Shown here in pieces: positions 7,587 to 16,383 of a DNA stretch of 64,000 nucleotides. Below the pieces are notes generated by a model. That model ran no database searches. It saw only the letters and a program-made list of their open reading frames with translations, and had not been told where the DNA came from. This stretch comes from Rhizobium sp. Root274 (lineage in GTDB: Bacteria > Pseudomonadota > Alphaproteobacteria > Rhizobiales > Rhizobiaceae), in contig NZ_LMJE01000001.1 of NCBI RefSeq assembly GCF_001429245.1, forward strand, positions 807,179-871,178, read 5' to 3'. A program made the position numbers and the translations under genes. The number at the start of each line of letters is the position of its first letter. The first letter of the stretch is position 1.

Positions 7587-8672
7587 TCAAGCCTCGATCT
7601 CGATGTCGCCCTTCGGCCGCGAACAGCAGGCGAGGATGTAGCCTTCATCGATCTCGTCGTCGAGAATGCCGCCATTGTGGTCCATCTCGACCTCGCCGGA
7701 CAATTTCATTACCTTGCAGGTGCCGCAGAGGCCGGATTCGCAGGCAGCGCCAATGCGCACACCGGCCGCGCGGGCGGCCTGGAGAACAGTGTGACCGGGG
7801 GCGCAGAGGCCGTCCTTGCCGGACATGGCGAACTTAACCTTGGTCGGCTGTTCGCCATCCGCATGATCGGCGACCACCACCAGGGGCTCCGCCTTGATCG
7901 GCTGGAAGGCCTCTTCATGATAGTTCTTCATGTCGAAGCCGGCGCCTTCGAGCGCCTCACGCACGGTCGCCATGAAGGGCGCCGGGCCGCAGCAGAAGAC
8001 GGTGCGCTCGAGGAAGTCGGGCGCCAGAAGCGCGATTTTCGCCTTGTCGATGCGGCCCTTGAGGCCCGACCAGAGTTGGCCGCGGCCCAACTGCTCGATG
8101 ATGAAGCCGAGCTGGAAGTTCGGCATGTCACGGGCTTTGGCCTCCAGCTCCCAACGGAAGATGATGTCGTCGGGCGAACGGGCGCAGTTCAAAAAGGTAA
8201 TGTCGCTGTCAGGTGCCCGGTCGCTCAGGTCGCGGGTCATCGACATCATCGGCGTGATGCCGGATCCCGCCGAGACGAAGAGGTATTTCTTGCCCGGATG
8301 GCGGGCATAGGAGAAATCGCCGAGCGGCCCAAAGGCCTTCAGCGCCATGCCGGGCTTCAGGTTGTCGAACATCCAGCGGGTGCCGATGCTTTCGGCCTGC
8401 GCCTTCACGGTGACTGCGACCGTATAGGGGCGCGAGGGGCTGGAGGAGAGCGTGTAGGTGCGCATCACCGGTTCGGGCGCGGCCGGAATTTCGAGCGTGA
8501 CGAACTGGCCGGGCTGGTAACGGAACCAGAGACCCGGCTTGTTCGGCTTGAAGGTGAAGGTCATCACGTCCGGCGCTTCCGGCGTGACGGCAACGCATTC
8601 GAGCAGATGCTCCCGGTCGGACCAGGGATGCATCTCATCGACGTGACGGTATGGGTTGACCGCGATGTTCAT
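7587..8672 (-). CDS. gbcB: NADH:ferredoxin-type reductase component (GbcB-like)
   Basis: This 361-residue flavin/iron-sulfur reductase feeds electrons from NAD(P)H to the Rieske oxygenase encoded just upstream. The FAD-binding domain comes first (RTYTLSSSP near residue 100), then the NAD-binding domain (SAGSGITPMMSM), then a C-terminal plant-type 2Fe-2S ferredoxin domain with CESGLCGTCKV and a fourth Cys in ILACCSRP. The start at 8672 lies 2 bp after the upstream stop; a longer frame overlapping that gene is less likely. This arrangement matches glycine betaine monooxygenase reductase, but other demethylases use the same layout. Confidence 0.88.
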   Translation of the reverse strand: MNIAVNPYRHVDEMHPWSDREHLLECVAVTPEAPDVMTFTFKPNKPGLWFRYQPGQFVTLEIPAAPEPVMRTYTLSSSPSRPYTVAVTVKAQAESIGTRWMFDNLKPGMALKAFGPLGDFSYARHPGKKYLFVSAGSGITPMMSMTRDLSDRAPDSDITFLNCARSPDDIIFRWELEAKARDMPNFQLGFIIEQLGRGQLWSGLKGRIDKAKIALLAPDFLERTVFCCGPAPFMATVREALEGAGFDMKNYHEEAFQPIKAEPLVVVADHADGEQPTKVKFAMSGKDGLCAPGHTVLQAARAAGVRIGAACESGLCGTCKVMKLSGEVEMDHNGGILDDEIDEGYILACCSRPKGDIEIEA

Positions 8673-8674
8673 CT

Positions 8675-9919
8675 TTATGCCACCGCCGACAGACGGGCCT
8701 TGTCGCCCTGCAACCGCTCGATCATGAAGTTCGAATACCATTCGACGAACTGCATGACGCCGCCTTCGTGATCGACCGAATAGGGACCGGGCTCGTAGGC
8801 CGGCGAGCGGATGCCGAAGGCATTTTCCTCGACGATCGAGCGGTCCTGGTCATTGGTCATCGTCCAGACATGGGTGAGTTCGTCGAGGTCGTAGTCGACG
8901 CCTTCGACGGCATCCTTGTGAACCAGCCAGGTGGTGGTGACGGCCGTTTCTTCGGCCGAGATCGGAAGCACCCGGAAGGAGATCGCATGGTCGCCGAGGA
9001 TGTGGTTCCAGGTGGTTGGATAATGGAAGAGCAGCATAGTGCCGATATGGCTGATCTGCACGTCGCCGGAGAGCGGCTTCTTCACCGCGCGCCTGCCGGA
9101 CATGGTGTAGCTTTCGGCATCCTGGATCAGCGGCATGCGGGCGACGCGGAACTGGCCTGACGGGTCCATCTTGAACTCGGACGGCAGGCCGGCGGCCTCG
9201 CAGCGCGCCCAGTGTTCGGCGATGAACGGATCATCCTTGGCACCCTGGACGCCGGTTGCCGTGGGGGCTTCCGGATAGGTGCGGCAGAGCTCCGGGTGGT
9301 TGCCGGCGCAGTGGTAGCATTCGCGGTTGTTTTCCCAGACGAGCTTCCAGTTGCCCTTTTCGATGATCGTCGTCTTGTGGGCGACCTTGGTTTCCGACAG
9401 GCGGTGCGGCGCCATGTAGGGCTCGATGGAGGCGCGGACCGGGGCGAAATCCGGGGCTTCGTTGGCGAGGCAGATGAAGATGTAGCCGGCGACGCTCTGG
9501 CAATGAACGGTCTTCAGGCCGAAATCGGCCTTATCGAAATTCTCGCCCATCTGCCGGGCGAAGACCAGCGAGCCGTCAAGATCGTATGTCCACTGGTGAT
9601 AGGGACAGACGAGCTTGGCAGATGCGCCCTTGTCCTGGGTGCAGACGCGGTGGCCGCGATGGCGGCAGGTGTTGTGGAAGGCGCGGATGACCTGATCCTT
9701 GCCGCGCACGATCACGACCGGATAATCGCCGACCTGGACGGTGAAATAGTTGCCGGCGCGCGGGATCTCGCAATCATGGCCCATGAAGAGCCAGTCGCGA
9801 TACCAGATCGTCTCCATGTCGAGCTTGAAGTAGTCCTGATCGATGTAGAATGGCTGTTCAAGGCTGAAGCCTTCGCGGCGGTTCTTCAGCTGGCGCAATG
9901 CCGTGGTCTGCAGGTCCAT
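8675..9919 (-). CDS. gbcA: Rieske oxygenase, glycine betaine monooxygenase subunit GbcA-like
   Basis: This 414-residue ring-hydroxylating-type oxygenase probably N-demethylates glycine betaine to dimethylglycine and formaldehyde. The Rieske 2Fe-2S ligands CRH (85-87) and CPYH (105-108) are present. The C-terminal catalytic domain has the ENNRECYHCAGNHPEL segment with the mononuclear-iron histidines, and WLVHKDAVEGVDYD matches my memory of GbcA proteins. The ATG at 9919 (GAGGAC upstream) is preferred over 9991, which would sit inside the riboswitch expression platform. The gene is led by a cobalamin riboswitch, which is unexpected for betaine catabolism. Stachydrine or carnitine demethylase remains an alternative. 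Confidence 0.85.
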   Translation of the reverse strand: MDLQTTALRQLKNRREGFSLEQPFYIDQDYFKLDMETIWYRDWLFMGHDCEIPRAGNYFTVQVGDYPVVIVRGKDQVIRAFHNTCRHRGHRVCTQDKGASAKLVCPYHQWTYDLDGSLVFARQMGENFDKADFGLKTVHCQSVAGYIFICLANEAPDFAPVRASIEPYMAPHRLSETKVAHKTTIIEKGNWKLVWENNRECYHCAGNHPELCRTYPEAPTATGVQGAKDDPFIAEHWARCEAAGLPSEFKMDPSGQFRVARMPLIQDAESYTMSGRRAVKKPLSGDVQISHIGTMLLFHYPTTWNHILGDHAISFRVLPISAEETAVTTTWLVHKDAVEGVDYDLDELTHVWTMTNDQDRSIVEENAFGIRSPAYEPGPYSVDHEGGVMQFVEWYSNFMIERLQGDKARLSAVA

Positions 9920-10033
9920 GTCGTCCTCGTTTTGCTTGATCGGCGGATGAGGAGCGCAGCAGGGTACCGCCCCTTGGGATGGGCAGGACACGGCTATCCC
10001 CGGCCGCCCGCCGCGACCTTGATATCAGTTTCC

Positions 10034-10206
10034 CGAGGCTGGTTTCCGGGCTCTGGAGTGGTCCATTTTGGACCGCGCCGGCGCCTTCCCAGGGTCTCCC
10101 CCAGTGGCTTTGTGCCGAAGCGCATTCTCCACCACCGTTGCGGGGGCAGCGCCGGATTTTGACCGGCTTCCCGATTTCCCGCCCTCCCTAGCTGGGCGGC
10201 ACCTCG
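10034..10206 (-). promoter_or_regulatory. cobalamin riboswitch (AdoCbl aptamer) leading gbcAB
   Basis: Read on the minus strand, all hallmark blocks occur in order. They are CGAGGTGCC (P1 5' arm), GGGAAGCCGGT, CCGGCGCTGCCCCCGCAAC, GCCACTG, CCTGGGAAGG and the B12 box GAGCCCGGAAACC (10041-10053), closing with CCTCG. The P1 arms CGAGG and CCTCG are at 10202-10206 and 10034-10038. The next gene on this strand is gbcA, 114 nt downstream of the aptamer, with no other start between. I see no clean intrinsic terminator there; a GTCCT segment could pair with the GAGGAC ribosome site, suggesting translational control. Confidence 0.93.
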
Positions 10207-10524
10207 AGCTTGGCTTCATCTAATCACAAGGCCTGAGATGGCGCTGCACTGCGGAACGACACGGCAGAAATCGTTTGCGACATATCCAGCGATCGCTCCC
10301 CGCCGGGTAAAATCGGAAATTGTCGTTATATTCCGGCAAACTGGAGCAACGGATAAGATGTGCCGCCAAGGGCGATGGCGCAAATGAGCGAGTGGAGGAA
10401 GATTTCGAGATTTGCGGTGCGGCAAGCCTCGCGAAACCTCTGTACCGCAGAATACCATCAAATGATGATTAACCATGCTGCGGTAAGCTCAAGACTTGAA
10501 GCCGGGCACCGTCAGAGCGTCAAA
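10207..10524. other. intergenic region upstream of riboswitch and unknown gene
   Basis: About 318 bases hold the promoter for the riboswitch transcript (minus) and for the plus-strand gene at 10525. I see no palindrome or gene I can name. If the plus-strand gene starts earlier (in-frame ATGs lie at 10360, 10462 and 10465) part of this region is coding. Confidence 0.5.
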
Positions 10525-11127
10525 ATGCAGAAACTGAGATATTTCGCGGCATCAAAGACCGACAAGACGGTATCCCCCGTCAAGGCGGCCCATACCGAGT
10601 TTCTGCGGACCGGGCGCATCTCGCGGCACCGTGACGACTGGGTGCCGGAGCAGCGGCGTTACCTCACCTATGAGGAAGTGGCGGAGCGGACAGGCAAGCG
10701 GCTGGAAGCGGCAGCCGATACGACGCATACGCGCATCAACTCCTTTCACCGGTCAATTCAGTTTCCCAAGATCATCTTCCACCGCACACTGACCGACAGC
10801 CCGCATCTGGGCTACTGTCACGTGACGGCGGCGCGGACGAATTTTGCTCAATATGCCGATGTGCGCTGGGCCTTCTACATCGCCAATTTCTTTGCCGAAA
10901 TCGGTGAGAAGGAAGCGTTCTTCGAGCGGATCCGGCAGAACTATTCGCGGATGTATTTTGCCGTGGCTCTGAAGCCCGAAGCAGAAGCGAAGGCCATGAC
11001 CATCGACCGCTCGATCCGCGACAACGGGCTGCTCTTTCGCACGCATGATCCGAAGGAAGCGCTGCGCAACGTGCTGATGCTCGGTGCGCGGGATGCGGAG
11101 CTTCGAAAGATCATCGCAAAGCTCTGA
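10525..11127 (+). CDS. conserved hypothetical protein
   Basis: I do not recognise this 200-residue protein with confidence. It looks soluble, with no signal peptide or membrane segment. It has a RRYLTYEEVAERTGKR segment near residues 45-60, resembling a short helix-turn-helix or DUF-type motif, and an aromatic, charged central region (HTRINSFHRSIQFPKIIFHR). The C-terminal half is helix-rich. The start at 10525 (MQKLRYF) is a guess, since in-frame ATGs upstream add up to 55 residues and none has a strong ribosome site. It is divergent from the riboswitch-led operon and convergent with the GGDEF gene. Confidence 0.6.
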   Translation: MQKLRYFAASKTDKTVSPVKAAHTEFLRTGRISRHRDDWVPEQRRYLTYEEVAERTGKRLEAAADTTHTRINSFHRSIQFPKIIFHRTLTDSPHLGYCHVTAARTNFAQYADVRWAFYIANFFAEIGEKEAFFERIRQNYSRMYFAVALKPEAEAKAMTIDRSIRDNGLLFRTHDPKEALRNVLMLGARDAELRKIIAKL

Positions 11128-11142
11128 CCGAGCCCTGCCTGA

Positions 11143-12222
11143 TCAGGCCCCGAAGCCGCCAACCGGCTTTTTCTTGTAGAGCAGCCAGTCCTTGGAAACG
11201 TAATCGGAGGCACCGTAGACGGTGACGGTGTCGCCGCCGGCTGCCTTGGAGGTGGCAAGGGCCTTTTCCGCGAAGTTGGTGAAGTCGAAGGCGTTGGGTG
11301 CCTGCTCGGAGAAGCAGATGCCGAAGGACATCGACAGCTGCCCCATGCTGCGGCCGCCATTCGAGCCGACAAAGGCGCTGGCCTTCAGCTTGCCACGCAC
11401 GAGGTCGACGACGCGGCTGATTTCGTCCTGATCCGAGGTGTAGAGCAGGAGGCCGAACCGGCCGCCGTCAAAGCGGCAGGCGAGATCGCCGCCACCGGAG
11501 ACGGCTTCAAGCACCTTGCCAACCTGCATCAACAGGCGCTCGGCGACAGTCGGGCCCATCTGTTCCTGGATGCGGGCGTAATCGTCGATTTCGCCAATGG
11601 CGACACCGCAGAGAGCCGGCATTTCCGGATTGGCATAGATCTTGGCCACGGCCTTGTTGAAGGCGCGGCGGCTGGCGAGGCGCGTCAGCGGATCGACAAA
11701 TTTTGCAGCTTCCGCTTCCTCTGCCTCACGCTGCATGTCTGCGAGCGATGCGGTCTTGTCGACGACGGCGCGCACGACATTGCTGTTCTGGTGGGCACGC
11801 TTTTCGGTCGCGGCCTTCAGCATCTTGATGGACTGGCCAAGCGGCGTGCCTTCGAGATCGGCTTCGGTGAGAATGGTGCGCGAGGCGTGGCCGATGACAC
11901 GGCCGTAGTCAGTGAGCGAGATCTTCTCTTCGTTGAGCAGCGAGATGAAATTGCTCATCTCGGCGCGGACCTGACCGTTCTGGCGGCTCAGCAGCCCATC
12001 TTCGTGCTGATGCGGCAGATATTTGCGGCCGAGTTCGTCCAGCGCTTCCTGGGTCTTGACCTTGCCGAGGGCGATGAAGTCGCGAACGAGTTCCGGATTG
12101 CTGCCCGAATAAGCCTCGTAGACCAGTTCGTAATTGCGTGGCAGGCCGTCGATGCCCATCTGGTGCATTGCGGTCGCCACACGAAGCGCGATGCTGGCCG
12201 CTGGGTTCTTCATCTGCTGCAT
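11143..12222 (-). CDS. GGDEF-domain protein with degenerate active site
   Basis: This soluble 359-residue protein has an N-terminal helical region (about 1-165) and a C-terminal GGDEF domain (about 170-335). The family entry motif DPLTRLASRRAF is at 177-188, but the catalytic GG(D/E)EF signature is replaced by DGGRF at 252-256. Catalysis of c-di-GMP synthesis is therefore unlikely; a role as GTP or c-di-GMP sensor, or as a protein-interaction module, is more plausible. No transmembrane helix is seen. It is a single gene, divergent from tsaC. Confidence 0.85.
   Translation of the reverse strand: MQQMKNPAASIALRVATAMHQMGIDGLPRNYELVYEAYSGSNPELVRDFIALGKVKTQEALDELGRKYLPHQHEDGLLSRQNGQVRAEMSNFISLLNEEKISLTDYGRVIGHASRTILTEADLEGTPLGQSIKMLKAATEKRAHQNSNVVRAVVDKTASLADMQREAEEAEAAKFVDPLTRLASRRAFNKAVAKIYANPEMPALCGVAIGEIDDYARIQEQMGPTVAERLLMQVGKVLEAVSGGGDLACRFDGGRFGLLLYTSDQDEISRVVDLVRGKLKASAFVGSNGGRSMGQLSMSFGICFSEQAPNAFDFTNFAEKALATSKAAGGDTVTVYGASDYVSKDWLLYKKKPVGGFGA
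11153..11173 (+). terminator. short terminator inside the 3' end of the convergent GGDEF gene
   Basis: AAGCCG (11153-11158) and CGGCTT (11164-11169) form a 6-bp stem with a CCAAC loop, followed by TTTTC. It would end transcripts of the gene at 10525 and overlaps the last codons of the opposite gene. Confidence 0.45.
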
Positions 12223-12442
12223 CTGATACGTCCCGGTCTTGAGGCAGTCTGTGTTCGTTGAAAACAGAATAAGCAGAAGACTTCTTTCTTTCGGTTACAC
12301 CGGTAGGTAAAATTTGAACGATCACGTTCCCCCCTGAAAATATAGGGTGCGACCTCTGCCAAGTCTGGTTTCGAAAATTGAGGTTTGATCCCGTCCCCCC
12401 GTCCGGGCTATGGACGGACTTTCCAACTAGCAAGGCGGGCGC

Positions 12443-13444
12443 ATGGCACGCGTGATTTCCATCGACGATGAAGGCGGAGCGAACGTAGCGATTGACGCTG
12501 CAATCGCGGTGCTCGACGCCCGTCGCCCCGTCGCCATTCCGACCGAGACCGTTTATGGCCTTGCCGCTGACGCAACCGACCCTGCGGCCATCACCTCGAT
12601 CTATGAGACCAAAGGGCGACCGCGCTTCAATCCGCTGATCTGCCATATGGCGGATCTGGCGATGGCAGAGCGTCATGCCGTGTTCGACCCGATCTCGCGG
12701 AAGCTGGCGGAAGTGTTCTGGCCCGGGCCGCTGACGCTGGTGCTGCCGCTCTCGGAAACCTCCAACATTCATGCGCTGGCGACCGCCGGGCTGGACAGCG
12801 TCGGCATTCGGGTGCCGCTCGGTTTCCCGGCAAAGCTGATCGGCGCTTTTGGCAGGCCGCTGGCCGCGCCGAGCGCCAACTCGTCCGGACTGGTGAGCCC
12901 GACGACGGCGGCCCATGTCGACGCCGATCTCGGCGCGAAGATCGACGTCATCGTCGATGGCGGCCCATGCCCCGTCGGGGTGGAATCGACGATCCTGAAG
13001 GTGGAGGACGGCCGCATCCGGCTGCTGAGGCCGGGGGGCGTTCCCGTCGAAGCGATCGAGGCTGCAACCGGACTTTCGGTCGAGCGGCTCAAGGCGTCAG
13101 GGACAGCTGCGATCGAGGCGCCGGGGATGATGGCGTCCCATTATGCGCCGCGGGCGCCCGTGCGGCTCAACGCGAGCGAAGTTCATGCCGACGAAGCGCT
13201 GGTTGCTTTCGGGCATGAGCCGGTCGCAGGAGCAGAGAAAGCCAGGGCGGTGCTGAACCTCAGCCAATCGGGTGACCTTGCGGAAGCGGCGAGCAATCTT
13301 TTCGCCTATCTGAAACAGGCCGACGCGACAGGAGCATCCGGCATTGCGGTCATGCCGATCCCCGAGCAGGGTCTTGGCGAGGCGATCAATGACCGGCTGG
13401 TGCGGGCGGCGGCGCCACGCGGCGCGGAAGGAGAAGAGGCATGA
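12443..13444 (+). CDS. tsaC: L-threonylcarbamoyladenylate synthase (Sua5/TsaC)
   Basis: The 333-residue enzyme makes threonylcarbamoyl-AMP from threonine, bicarbonate and ATP for t6A37 tRNA modification. The YrdC domain fills residues 15-205 with PTETVYGLAADA and KGRPRFNPLICH. The C-terminal Sua5 domain (MMASHYAPRAPVRL and about 110 further residues) makes this the long Sua5 form rather than short TsaC. AAGGCGG lies before the ATG. Its stop overlaps the next gene's start by 4 bp. Confidence 0.94.
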   Translation: MARVISIDDEGGANVAIDAAIAVLDARRPVAIPTETVYGLAADATDPAAITSIYETKGRPRFNPLICHMADLAMAERHAVFDPISRKLAEVFWPGPLTLVLPLSETSNIHALATAGLDSVGIRVPLGFPAKLIGAFGRPLAAPSANSSGLVSPTTAAHVDADLGAKIDVIVDGGPCPVGVESTILKVEDGRIRLLRPGGVPVEAIEAATGLSVERLKASGTAAIEAPGMMASHYAPRAPVRLNASEVHADEALVAFGHEPVAGAEKARAVLNLSQSGDLAEAASNLFAYLKQADATGASGIAVMPIPEQGLGEAINDRLVRAAAPRGAEGEEA

Positions 13445-14883
13445 ACGTTTCGACCACCTCTTTCGGCGGGAGCCAGGAAGGCCTGCTTCGAGCCTTCATC
13501 GATATCGTTGGCGAGGCCCATGCCCTGGTGCTTGAGGCCGACATCAAGCCCTATCTCACGGAAAACCGTGGGCTCTACCACGGGTCTTCGCCGCTGGTGC
13601 TGAAACCGGCATCGACAGCAGAAGTCTCAGCGATCCTGAAACTGGCATCCGAGACCGGTACGGCGATCGTTCCGGTGAGCGGCGGCACCGGCCTCGTCGG
13701 CGGCCAAGTTCCGCGCGAGGGCGGGCAGGATGTGCTGCTCTCGCTCGAACGGATGAACAAGATCCGGGAGGTAGACCCGGTTGCCGACGTGATCATCGCC
13801 GACGGTGGCGCGATCCTTGCGGATGTACAAAAGGCGGCGGAGGCGCATGGCCGGCTGTTTCCGCTGTCGCTCGGCTCCGAGGGTTCCTGCCGGATCGGCG
13901 GCAATCTGGCGACGAATGCCGGCGGGACGGCCGTGCTCGCCTATGGCAACATGCGCCAGCTCTGCCTCGGCCTCGAAGTGGTTCTGCCGACGGGCGAGAT
14001 CTGGGACGGCCTCAGGCGCCTCAAGAAGGATAATAGCGGCTATGACCTGCGGGACCTGTTCATCGGGGCGGAGGGAACGCTCGGCGTGATCACCGGGGCG
14101 GTCCTGAAGATGTATCCGCGGCCGCGCGGGCGGCAGGTAGCCTATGCCGGCCTTTCCTCGCCCGACGCTGCTCTCGCGCTCTTCGAATTGGCGTCGCAGC
14201 GTTGCGGCTCGGCGCTGACCGGCTTCGAGCTGATGCCGCGGATCGGCATCGAGTTCACGACGAAACATATTCCGGGCGTGCGCGATCCGCTGGCCTCCGT
14301 CCATGCCTGGTATGCGCTTATCGACATTTCCACCTCCGATACGGCCGAGGCTGCCGATCTGATGATACAGGCGCTGCTGACCGAAGCATTCGAACACGGT
14401 CTCGTCTCGGACGCGGCGATTGCCAGTTCGCTTGCACAGCAGGATGCGTTCTGGCACCTGCGCGAAAGCATGTCGGACGCGCAGAAGCCGGAGGGTGGGT
14501 CGATCAAGCACGACGTCTCCGTGCCGATCTCGCGCATCCCCGCGTTTCTTGCGGAGGCCGATGCCGCCGTGCATGCGCTGATCCCGGATGCCCGCATCTG
14601 CGCCTTCGGACATCTGGGCGACGGCAATATCCATTACAACATCAGCCAGCCCGTTGGCGCCGACAAAGCCGCTTTCATCGCCCGCTGGCGCGAGGTGAAT
14701 GGCGTGGTGCATGCCGTCGTGCACCGCCACAACGGCTCGATCTCGGCGGAACATGGTGTCGGGCAGCTGAAGCGGGACGAACTGGCCGCCAGCCGGCCGG
14801 CCATCGAGACCGAGCTGATGCGACGGATCAAACAGGCTTTCGACCCGGCGGGGATCATGAACCCCGGCAAGGTGATCGGGTAA
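13441..14883 (+). CDS. FAD-binding 2-hydroxyacid dehydrogenase (GlcD/D2HGDH family)
   Basis: This 480-residue flavoenzyme of the VAO/PCMH family has an FAD-binding N-terminal domain (PVSGGTGLVGGQVP near residue 80, SEGSCRIGGNLATNAGG near 145). The C-terminal cap domain carries the conserved metal/substrate histidines (GHLGDGNIHYN) and ends with AEHGVGQLKRDEL and DPAGIMNPGKVI. It would oxidise a D-2-hydroxyacid such as 2-hydroxyglutarate or lactate; the exact substrate is unclear. The ATGA overlap with tsaC indicates one operon. The modE gene follows after 4 bp. Confidence 0.88.
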   Translation: MNVSTTSFGGSQEGLLRAFIDIVGEAHALVLEADIKPYLTENRGLYHGSSPLVLKPASTAEVSAILKLASETGTAIVPVSGGTGLVGGQVPREGGQDVLLSLERMNKIREVDPVADVIIADGGAILADVQKAAEAHGRLFPLSLGSEGSCRIGGNLATNAGGTAVLAYGNMRQLCLGLEVVLPTGEIWDGLRRLKKDNSGYDLRDLFIGAEGTLGVITGAVLKMYPRPRGRQVAYAGLSSPDAALALFELASQRCGSALTGFELMPRIGIEFTTKHIPGVRDPLASVHAWYALIDISTSDTAEAADLMIQALLTEAFEHGLVSDAAIASSLAQQDAFWHLRESMSDAQKPEGGSIKHDVSVPISRIPAFLAEADAAVHALIPDARICAFGHLGDGNIHYNISQPVGADKAAFIARWREVNGVVHAVVHRHNGSISAEHGVGQLKRDELAASRPAIETELMRRIKQAFDPAGIMNPGKVIG

Positions 14884-14887
14884 GGCC

Positions 14888-15280
14888 ATGGGCGGCTCCC
14901 CTCGCCTTTCGCTCAGGATCGATCTTGCCAATGGTGCGCGGCTCGGGCCCGGCAAGGCGCAACTGCTGGCGCTGATCGTCGAACACGGTTCGATCCGGGC
15001 GGCGGGGGCGGCCATGGGCATGTCCTATCGGCGGGCCTGGCTGCTCGCCGACGAAATCAACCGCATGTTTCTGGAGCCGTCGATCGTGACCCGCCACGGC
15101 GGGAAGAGTGGCGGCGGGGCCGGGCTGACGGCCTTCGGGGAGCGACTGCTTGAAACCTGCCGGAGGATGGAGGAGGAGAGCCGCCGCGCGCTTCAGGCGG
15201 ATCTGGATTGGCTGGAAGGCGTACAGGCACCCGATTTTACCGAGACGTCCGGAAAGGCTGCGCAAGACGAAGAGGCGTGA
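14888..15280 (+). CDS. modE: ModE-type winged-helix regulator, DNA-binding domain only
   Basis: The 130-residue protein matches the LysR-like winged HTH of ModE (ALIVEHGSIRAAGAAMGMSYRRAWLLADEIN, about residues 25-55) and the following wing (VTRHGGKSGGGAGLTAFGE). The molybdate-binding MOP domains of the enterobacterial protein are absent, which is usual in alphaproteobacteria. It lies at the end of the tsaC-FAD enzyme operon and is convergent with modABC. The perfect palindrome upstream of modA is the likely operator. Confidence 0.85.
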   Translation: MGGSPRLSLRIDLANGARLGPGKAQLLALIVEHGSIRAAGAAMGMSYRRAWLLADEINRMFLEPSIVTRHGGKSGGGAGLTAFGERLLETCRRMEEESRRALQADLDWLEGVQAPDFTETSGKAAQDEEA

Positions 15281-15297
15281 GCCTTCACTGCGCGACT

Positions 15298-16383
15298 TTA
15301 CCGCCGGCGGAACAGTCCCTCTGATGCGATCGACACCGTCTTGAACAGCAGGCTGACCGGCATGCCCTGTGTCAGGGCCAGCTGAGACACAGAACGGCGG
15401 GTGAGTTCGGCCACCAGACGCTCGCCGTTGCAGTCGACGCTCAGGGTCACAGCGCCCTGCCCGCTGTCCGAGATATCAGCGACCACTCCTGACAGCCTGT
15501 TGAGCGCCGACAATCCTTCGGCAGCACCCTTCGTAACGACGATATCCGACACCGGCACGAAGACGCGGATGCGGGCGCCAATCTCGACTTGAGCACGCCT
15601 CAGCACGATCGGGCCGGCCGTGGCCAAGGCTTCGGTCAGGCCATCCCGGTCATCGTGTCCGGTAACGGTCGCCTCGATAAAATTACCGGCCGGCAGGTCG
15701 CCTGTGCCACGCGCGATCGTTGCCAACATGGCATCGGGTCGGCCGATGGCGGTTGCCTTGCCGCGTTCGAAGGTGACGACGCCGGTCGCCAGCCGCGCCA
15801 CCTCGTCAAGCGAATGGCTGACATAGAGGATCGGCACGCCGACATCGTCGCGGATGCGCTCGATATAGGGCAGGATCTGGGTTTTCAAATCCTGGTCGAG
15901 GGCCGAGAGCGGCTCGTCCATCAAGAGCAGTTTGGGGCTTGCCATCAAGGCGCGGCCGAGCGCCACGCGTTGCTTCTCTCCGCCGGAAAGATGGGCGGGG
16001 CGGCGGTCTAGCAAAGAGGAGATGCCGAGCAGATCGGTCACGCGGACGAGATCTTCGCGACGCTCGCCCTTGGGCAAACGCCTTTCGCCGTAGCGCAGGT
16101 TCTGCGATACGCTCATATGCGGAAAGAGGCGACCTTCCTGGAAGACATAACCGATCCGGCGTTCATGCGGGGGCAAGAAGACGCCGAGCCCGGTATCGCT
16201 CCAGGGCTCTCCGTCGAAGATCACGCGGCCCTCTGTGGGGCGGATCAGGCCGGCGACGATGTTGACGAGAGTCGTCTTGCCGGAGCCGGAGGGACCGAAG
16301 AGCGCGGTGAGGCCGCGGCCGATGGCGAGGTTCGCGTCGAGGGTGAAGGCACCCTGCTGGTGGCGGATCGCGAGTTCCAGCAT
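15298..16383 (-). CDS. modC: molybdate ABC transporter ATP-binding protein ModC
   Basis: The 361-residue ATPase energises molybdate uptake. Walker A GPSGSGKTT is at 30-38, the ABC signature LSGGEKQ at 132-138, and Walker B LLLMDEP near 152-158. The C-terminal quarter is a TOBE/MOP domain that can bind oxyanion. The start at 16383 shares one base with the modB stop (TGATG), giving coupled translation. A much longer open frame to 17055 is only the shadow of modB. Confidence 0.95.
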   Translation of the reverse strand: MLELAIRHQQGAFTLDANLAIGRGLTALFGPSGSGKTTLVNIVAGLIRPTEGRVIFDGEPWSDTGLGVFLPPHERRIGYVFQEGRLFPHMSVSQNLRYGERRLPKGERREDLVRVTDLLGISSLLDRRPAHLSGGEKQRVALGRALMASPKLLLMDEPLSALDQDLKTQILPYIERIRDDVGVPILYVSHSLDEVARLATGVVTFERGKATAIGRPDAMLATIARGTGDLPAGNFIEATVTGHDDRDGLTEALATAGPIVLRRAQVEIGARIRVFVPVSDIVVTKGAAEGLSALNRLSGVVADISDSGQGAVTLSVDCNGERLVAELTRRSVSQLALTQGMPVSLLFKTVSIASEGLFRRR

